NCBI GenBank assembly: GCA_019649035.1 | Contig: BMAT01006091.1 | Span: forward strand, 203,164 to 227,316 | Reading direction: 5' to 3' | Source of the DNA: Elysia marginata | Taxonomy: Eukaryota > Mollusca > Gastropoda > Plakobranchidae | DNA length: 24,153 bases | Part shown: positions 12,901 to 21,900 of the stretch, piece after piece | Numbering within the stretch: the first letter of the stretch is position 1 | How the letters are laid out: every line of letters begins with the position of its first letter | Position numbers and translations under genes: made by a program | Notes under the pieces: generated by a model | What the model saw: the letters and a program-made list of their open reading frames with translations, nothing else | What the model was told of the DNA's origin: nothing | The model's database searches: none

Positions 12901-15900
12901 CAGTGATATGTGTTTCTGACTAACAAATAGTTCTCACAAGTTTAAAATGAGAACATGAGAAAATTTTTTACGACAAAACTTGCACAGTGGCATATATCAT
13001 ACAGTCTTTTTATGTTCATGTACAAAAGGATAATAATAAAATAAAAAAACAAAACAAAGGAAAGCAAAAAGCAGCCAAAAATCATTTTCAGTGTATATAC
13101 CTTAAGACATTGCAGAGCCTCAATTTTTGGACAAACTTTGAACTTGACCAGCTCACCTGGAAATTCAAAACCAATATACAGTCAGTACATGCTGTTTCAA
13201 ACATTAGGACTTAGAATTTAACATTCTGCCAGAATTTTGAATTCTAGAGTATCATTCAAAGGTCATAAACTTCACTCAGCAGGAGATGGATATAAAAAAA
13301 AGCAAGAAATAGGGGGAGGTTCAAACACCTCTCTACTGTGCATGAATCCTGTATTTTGGCAGAAAAAAAAACTACTTGGTGACAAGATTTCCCTTTCACA
13401 CAGAAATCTTTAAATCAAAATTCATTACAAAATAAGCAGCTACAGAGTTTTTCAGTAAAACATTTTTTGTTAACTTTCAAAAAGGGTGTATAATTCAGTT
13501 GTTTTTTTTTCCTTTCAAACATTTAAGTTTAACTGATTTGTATAATCCTGTAGGACTTTACGCTACATCACTGACACACTTGTTTAGTCATGCACAGCCA
13601 AAATCACAGTCAGGAATCAAATACTGCAAAGAAAAGGCTTACATATGATAGTCCTTTTCTAATCACTTGTACAAATGCTGAGAAAAGGAGTTACAAACAA
13701 TATCCCAGTTTGAGATATTCCAAATCAATATTAGATGAAAAACTTACCCATGAAGCGGACAGTCTTGAGCTTTGTTTCAATATTTGTTTGATCTTTTTTC
13801 CTTACCTGCAAAAACAAACAAAAAAGATAAATGACCAAAGTCTTTAATGTAAACATTGCCAAATCAAATCAGGACAGAGACCAAAACTGGCCCTTAAGAA
13901 AACTCAATAATTTTTTTATTAAGATTGGCTAGGGTCCAAAAGACCCTTGTTAATTTTTCTTTCATGTGAATTTTTAAAAATAAAAATAAGAGCGGTGAAA
14001 ATTTTAGTTCACGTTAGAACAAATAAAACCGGTAAATATGCAAGGCTTGCAAAAGCTAAACTAAATACAGAGCAGTGGGACAAAATAAAAATTTACTGAA
14101 ATGAAAAGAAGGCAATACTGACATGCCATTTGAAGTCTGACTTGAGAGAATGGACAAGATCCGAGGCCAACTCCGGCATACAAGGCTCCAGTATGGCTAC
14201 CAGGCGGGAGTAGAATGGGAGCAGGTCATACCTGGCAATCACAATTAAAAAGCAAGGAAAGATTCATACTCTTGTAAATATTGGGAATTTTTTTTTTTCA
14301 TTATGACTTAATTCTTTTCCTCCTGATGGGCAAAAAACTAAAATGGAATGTCATATAAAATAAGGTTATAAGGTTGCCTATCATGTCATTTTTAAATTAA
14401 AAAACGATGGGAAATTCATAGATCTTATTGATAAGATACCACTCACATGTTGACGCATGTTTTTATTACAAGTAGACTTGATTACTGTAATTCTCTATTA
14501 AATGGTTTACTAAGCTTCTTTATTGAAAGCTTACAAAAAATGCAAAACAAGGCTGCAAGAATAACAGTAAGATAAAGAAAGGACACAAAATAAAGATATA
14601 TATTAAATGGGGTTCCATCGATTGCCATTTGAAAAACGCGTTGTATTAAGACAGCATGTGCAACTTTTTAATCTCTTAATAATCTATCCCCTCCCAATCT
14701 GCACGACCTACTTATATCTTATAAACCTGCAGGCATTCTAAGATCTTCAAATGCAAATTTACTGAGTGGAAAGATTATTTTTCTTAGTTTTGAAACTAAG
14801 GCCCTTTTAACTTTTGCCCCTCTTGTATGGAATTCCTTGTCTGAGGATACTTGCACTTGAAACATTTTCGGTACTTTTAAAAAGAAACTTGAGATAGAAC
14901 TTTTCAAGAGAGCTTTTTCGTAATGCCTCTCATGTGATTCTTTCAATCAGTCATGTAATTTTTAAGTTCATGTTTTGCTCTTACAAGAAAATAAGTCATA
15001 CATTAATCTACCTTTAAAAAAAATTTAGCACTTTGTACCACTATTTATTCCTAGAATTTTTAAGACGCGTTCAATGTGATACATTTCTTTGAATATTTAT
15101 GTTATTTTTACAGTCAATTTTATGTATTGCACTAACGATCACTTTTTAGTGGATTTTAGGCAAGCTGCAAAAAAATAATATTATTATTAATATTGGCGAC
15201 ACATCTTAAGTCTCAACTGGTTCTGATGATTTTTGCTTTCGATGCTTATTAAAAAAATTTAGCAACATTTTTTAAAGACAGCTTCATAAACTTTTGTGTG
15301 TTCAAAGTGATAAAAACAGAACTTTATAACTTCAGTAGGAGAAATTTATAGGTAAATTTTGACACTCTGCTCATGGCAAAATACCCCACAAAATAGCTCA
15401 AAAGTTGATATTTCTCCTTTTTTTTTCTTACATTAAGAGCATTTTCCTTTAAGCCTCTAATTCATTTTTACCATACTATTTCGCTTATTACTTTGAATTC
15501 ATTCACATAGGAAATGTAAATAATTCATGACAGGTTTAAAAAACATCAACTGGTCTCTAATTTTTATCATTTTTTTAAAGTGAGGTTTATCAAGAGTCTC
15601 AATGCAAGTTACAAGTCTGTTATAGAATTGTTTGGAACTTAACGCAAAACAGAAATATTCAACCAATTAAAGCCTTGGTTTTTAATGAATTTTTCACCTT
15701 TTTGTAAATATTTTGTTCAATAAAAAAATATTTAGTTGGTCGAAGTCTGTGGCTTAAACTAAGTGTAAGAATCAAAAATGTCCCAAATATTAGAAATTAA
15801 ACGAAGGGCGATGGTTTGGAAAATCTACATTTGTCTTGCATCCTATTGAAATGAGTCTGAAGTCGCAAAGCCTAGTTTTGAGATATAGGCTTTAGAGGGT

Positions 15901-18900
15901 GGTCAGCGGTTATTTCTTTTAATTTCAGCTATTAACTCTAAAACAATTTCTGAAGAGTTTTTAGACCTGATTCATGTTGAAACTTCATGTTTTATGTGCT
16001 TATTGGTATGGTTGCTAAGGACTTTATACCTTTGTAGATAGTTGCCTAAATTTTAAATGCAATTTTGTCCGCTTTCTGACTTCAAACTGCTATAACTTCA
16101 AAAAGAAGCCTAAAGGAGCTGTTCAATTTGTTGCATTTGAAAGTAGAGAAAATAAGCCTCTCTGAGACACCAATACCTTGCTGCTTCCAAATTTTGTCTT
16201 AACTCTCATTTTGACTGGTTACAAGATGTTTATCAAATCTATACTTTTTAATTGAGGAGACAAACATAGAATAATGCTTGTGAATTTATCACCTCTCATA
16301 GATCAGTGAGCTGCCAATTCTTTTGATAAAACATATTCAAAATACCTAAAAATTATTTTGAGCTTTTCATATCACTAGACTTTCAGGTAATCTATGAAAA
16401 TTTAATGTACTTATAAATCTACTTACCTGGTGCGGTGGACAGCAAATAACGTTTTGGCAAGCTTTTTTCTATTGGATTTTGTGTTGAAATTCATGCAAAA
16501 CTCTATTGCTGCCTGTTGGTGAAAGAAGTTAAAATTGTCATGCACTAGAAATAATCTTATAGGCAAGTCACATATAACAGATACCCAAAACAATGCCTTG
16601 TTTAAAAATAAAAAATGATTTCTTCTGTATGATGTTCTGTTCGTATTTAACTCACTGGCATGTCTATTAAGCCTTGAACTATTTAATAAGTATACTTTCA
16701 CACAGGCAAGATATAAGTTCAAAAAGTTATTGCCAAGGAATTTGTCTACCACTTCCATTAAAAAGAATTTTTTTAATTAGTAAAACTCAAAAATTACTGT
16801 ATATCTGATTATTAGCGGAGGAAATAATCTGTTCCGCATATCATGTGTACATGTTTTTCATGGTTATGACCCTTTGACCGTACATAAGACTAAATGAAAA
16901 AAGAACAAGAGTTGTATCGTCTGAGTCATATCCAGGGTATAACCATAGAAGGGGTTAGACAAGTTAGCTGACAGCAAACTCTAAGCATCCTATGTGGCTT
17001 AAGCCAAGATTGTGATGAAATCACATTTCTCACTGTGTTTATCTTTCTTAAATTTTAAACTACCATATTCAGAAGATTACAGTTAGTCTGGAAAAAAAAA
17101 ATTAATTTTAAAACAGAGGACTGCTGATTGCAGGTTTAAAATAATAGCACTCAAGTGCAACATACAAATAATTTATAATCAAGCTTAATGTATCATTGGC
17201 TTTATTAAATGAGGTAAATTTTGTGATTTAATTAGAAGTCTTCATAGTATGTAAAAAGTACCTTATCAATAATGTCCCTGTTGACTGAGTTTGGAAGAGA
17301 AGCCAAGTACGATTCAAATTGCGCTTTCATCAATGTACCTGTCTCTTGGTCGTCTTCTGAATGAAACAAATATCAATGGGCAACCATTACACCCTCCACC
17401 AAGTGCTGATTTGGAATAAACTTTAATTATGTCCTAAAGTTAAATAGGAGCTCAAGAGGGAAGGCCTTTTTCCGATTTGGTTGTAATTAACAAAGATAAA
17501 AAAATGTTTCATTTACTATGCATTTGGAAAAAAAAACAACCTTAGACCAATGCTGTGTCAATCCAATTGAGACTGAGCTCTACATTGGTCAACTATTTTA
17601 AGAAATCCTAAGCTCTAGATTAAGCCCAAAATTTACAGAACCGTTACAGATAATGTCAGGCTATGTGCCCTATCATATCATAAGCTCCCAAAAGAAAGGG
17701 ATAATACCATATTTGAAACTTCCCTTGAAAAAAATGAAATTGCTAAATTGTATTTACCCTCTATTTCAGGTAACACAAATCTCTCCTCTTCTTGAGGCTC
17801 TCCCCCCATCTCCTGCCTCTCTGCTTCTTTCATGTTTTCCTCTATTTGCTCTGTCTCCAGTTCTTTCTCTATTGTCTCTGCAGCAAGCTGATCCATCTCT
17901 GAGAGATTTAAGGCAAACAAAGAAAATCAAAAACCAATAGGAAACAGATGAAACAAACACAATAGACAGCAATTTTCATATTTGTGCTAAAGTTTATGCC
18001 TTCAAGAAATGGCACAATCTTGGGTTTTTTTTAAGGTTAAAAGAAGCCACTTAGGTACATGAAAAAAAAAATGTGGGATACTGCAGTTATTTGAAAATCA
18101 GCCATAGAAAAAAAAGAAAAGTTTCAATATAAATCAAGAAGATTAAAAGATTGTTGGTTTTTTTTTTTATTATTTTCTTTACATTGTTTCATCTTCATAG
18201 ATCATGATAAAAGTTTGAAAGAAATATCGACCAGTAAGGCTTACCATTTTCTAAAACATTGTCTGCATTTTTCAAGTCATCCTTTGAAGACGGCATTTCA
18301 CTGTCTCGATATAAGATCTGTTCAGATTGATGGTCTTAGATTAAGGACAGCGATGTCTTATGAAAACAATAAACTAACTTGCAACTAAAACATAAAGCTT
18401 TTTTACACAATATTAAGATAATGCTTTAAAATTAAAAATTAAAACTATAGAAACAAGGGAGCAATGGGTGAAAAAAAAATACTGAGAGCTGGAAAAAAAA
18501 TTTCAGTGTGTATGTGTAAGATATTTTTCTAAAGACAAGGACCAATGACTATTTTCAGAAGATGCAATAGTTTGTATGCATTTGTATTGTAAAATTCTTC
18601 ATTTTTGTTTAATGTTACACTGTTTACAATGTTTTCAATTATATCTAAGGCAACTTTATTCTGCTATGTAGTAACACCACAGAGCACTGTTTTCTTGGAT
18701 TTTAGGAGGTTCATAAATTATTATTATTTTATTACTATCATTATAATTATTAAAGTACTAGAGAGACTACAGGTACAGATATACAGGTATTGAAAACACT
18801 ACTAAGATTAGTAAGTGAAGAAGTACCACTTACACTTGGGATAGAGGCTCTAAGGTCCGGCAAAGTTTCATAGAATGACCGTGTATCATCATCTTCAAAT

Positions 18901-21900
18901 AAGCTTTTGTCTCCACCATACTGGAACTGGTTGAACATTAAAAACATTGTACTTGTCAGCATAAATATGGATTTTTTCTTTTTTAGACTAAACCCATAAC
19001 TAGAATAAAAACCATTGTTATTAATGGTTTCAATAATGAATTTGCAGGTAGTTGTTTTTATGTTGTTTTTTCTTAACAAAAAATTATGAAAAGGAGCTAA
19101 ATTGGCATGCAATTTTCAAGTTTGTTTTGTCCACAAACTTACATAATGATTTACATGTTGTAAAAAAATTTATTAAATGATTAAACAGTTTTGTGCTGGA
19201 ACTTTTGGAAAATGTATAAAAATGCCCAGGCAGAACCCACTGTTGATCTAAAAAAACTCAGGCCAGGGTGACTATGAAAGCATTTCAGACCTACCAACCT
19301 ATATTTTTTCTTCACAGTAAAATTAGGTCTCAGTCACAGTAATTTTTCAATGCATAAATAATATTAAATAATAGAGAAACTTCACCAAAAAAAAATCAAA
19401 ACAAAAAATGGGAGAGAGAAAAAATAGACCATGAAGGCCTAAGATCTGTAATTAAAATAAAAGTGTTTGGTTAAATTGATTAAATTCAATCTGCTATCCC
19501 TAGATATTGCTACAATGATGTAAATGTATCATTTCAACTTGGCCTACATGTATTATGAATATTACAGTGGTAGTCAAGAGTTTAAATGGTAGAGCAGCCC
19601 CTCAATTTAGAGCTTCTTAACTCAAGCTTGCAAAGCCATCAATGAACTAATGATGACTTAGTCTATGTGTACAACTAGGCAAGCGCATCTTACACTGAAA
19701 GAGAGAATTTGTTTTTGAAAAAAAAATAGCACAGTACAATCCTTATTAGTGATAAACCTAGCGAGTCAGATTTGGTGCATGATGATGCCCTGGGTGTTAA
19801 TTAGAGTGATTTTCTTATTCTCTTTAATGACTCAATAACCAGACATTGTAACGTTGTTATAATATTTATAAATGAATTTTTACTATCTAATTGAGTTTGT
19901 GACACCACTGTATCTCATGTCTCCAAAAACTTTCTTTTACAATGATCCTTGGTCTAGATCCATTATTTAGACTAGTTCTAATGCGATAGACTAGTTCTAA
20001 TGATGGCATTAGAATCCACTAATGTTTTAAGAAAACTTTAGCATGCAAGTACGGGAGGTAACACTGTACCAGACCAATACAATCCCGAATCGCATTTTCG
20101 GGTACAAAAATGAAATATTCTCAGTAACCTAGACCTTGGATTGTGAACATGCCGTAATTTGACAGTGGTTGCCCATAACTTGTAATGTTTTTTTCAAGCC
20201 GGGTAATATTGGCAGGTCTAGTAGTTTTTTTTTTGCAGTGCTAATTGAAGAACTTTTTGGGGAAATCAGAGTTACCCCTCCTACCTGATTCCTGATATCG
20301 AGGCAAACAACACACTAAGTTTTCAACCACACGTTGGTATAAGGCCGCTATATGAATTAATGTCATGTGTTTTAGAGACAGAAATGAGTTCTCTAAAACT
20401 TGAAAAAAATAGATACTGAGTTTTGGAAAACCCCTCAAGCTGAATAAGATAGCTTCAAGATCTGCTCTCAGTTGGGGTTTTTTGTGTTATACACTTTTAT
20501 ACACTATTTCTCCACAAATCTTGATTTTACAGATTTTTTATGGTTAACCAAAAATTGAAGGATTTAATAAAACTAAAGACTTTGATTGACGCCAGTCGAA
20601 ACCTATATTAACGATATAACTAGTATCAATGTTTCATAAAAACTTCAAAACTACAGAAGTACATTTAAGCATGCTATTTGTTCCAACTTATTCAATAACA
20701 AACAATTGCTGTATAACAATGTAAAAGCTAACCTCGGCATCTTTCAAGGGGTTGAAAATATCCAGAATTCCATTGCCATCATCTGTGTAATCTGACCCAA
20801 AGATGAGAATAAACATCGAATATTTATTTTTGGGAAACTATGCCTAGTTAATGTCACACCACAACAAAAATTTAATCTCTTGTTTCAAATTTTAAGGGAA
20901 TAGACAAAAGGTGTGAATTTTGATGAATCCAGCTTTTCACAAGGGATCAGACAATTTTCTACTCTATTACCAGTTTTAGCATCTTCCTCTCTGTGCGAGT
21001 CTTTACCATAAACCTAATATGATTTGAATTAAAAGAAACTGCAAATGAACACAAGAAAACCACTAATAGGCCACAATCTAAGCTTTGATTTAACAATATT
21101 GAAGTCTATTAACTTTGATTCTTGAGTCCAAATCTAACAAAGCCAAAGAGGTAAAATAAACCTCACATCTGAAAAACTTTGCATTGTGGGAAATTTGAGC
21201 TGTCAGACTTCCATTTTGGAAGTTTCCACTGAATTTTTAGTAAAAAATATGGAATTCTACAAATGATGTTATTCAAAAGATCAAGATTCAACAATAGAAC
21301 AGAGATAAAGTAGAAGTCTTTGTTGACAAACCAACTCGATTCATTATAAAAAAGGAATTACAAATAATTCATTATTGTGTATTAATTCCCTCTTTTTTTA
21401 TAATAGACAAGATCAAGTTTATGATATTCATACAGATCCATAATTACCATGTATTTACCTTCTTGAGGAAATTCTGGCGTATCCTCATCCAACAGGTCCT
21501 GAAATAAACAGATAATGCTTAATCGAAAGGAAACATTGGATTCTTGATTTAGGACACTGGCAGTCACACAATGTTCTCATTTAAGCTTATTTGAATATTT
21601 CCCTTACAAAATTTAGAAAAAAAAAAATCACATGATTTAGTCTCAGGGTATCTCACAAAGTTATATCAACATTAACTAAGTTTCATGAAACATGTTCACC
21701 CAGACACTTTAATGCCAGGTCTTAAGAATGGGTATACAGCTCTAAGACAACTTTAAGGACTTGAGTTTCTGTTTCACCAGTTTTAAATCTATAAATTTGT
21801 ATTTATTGCTAGGGCAGACCTAGTTGTAGCTACAATCCAATCCTTCGCTCTAGTTAAATAATTATTTTAAATTTTTTTATTGCTTTGGAAATTTAAAAAA

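Larger units (their letters stand above)
18921..20732 (-). other. UPF2 intron, 1.8 kb, with repeat copy 2
   Basis: This is the second longest intron in the window. It holds the dispersed repeat copy at 20437-20570 and a small tandem duplication at 19969-20014. The remainder (18921-19960) is AT-rich, with nothing recognised. Confidence 0.55.

Noticed and set aside
16513..16758. Open frame extending upstream of the MIF4G-2 core exon
   Set aside because: Similarity to UPF2 starts exactly at the AG acceptor at 16513/16512; the upstream residues match nothing and the phase fits splicing.
17653..17972. Overlapping open frames on both strands around 17653-17972
   Set aside because: They are shadows of the Glu-rich UPF2 exon at 17758-17898, caused by its purine-rich coding strand.
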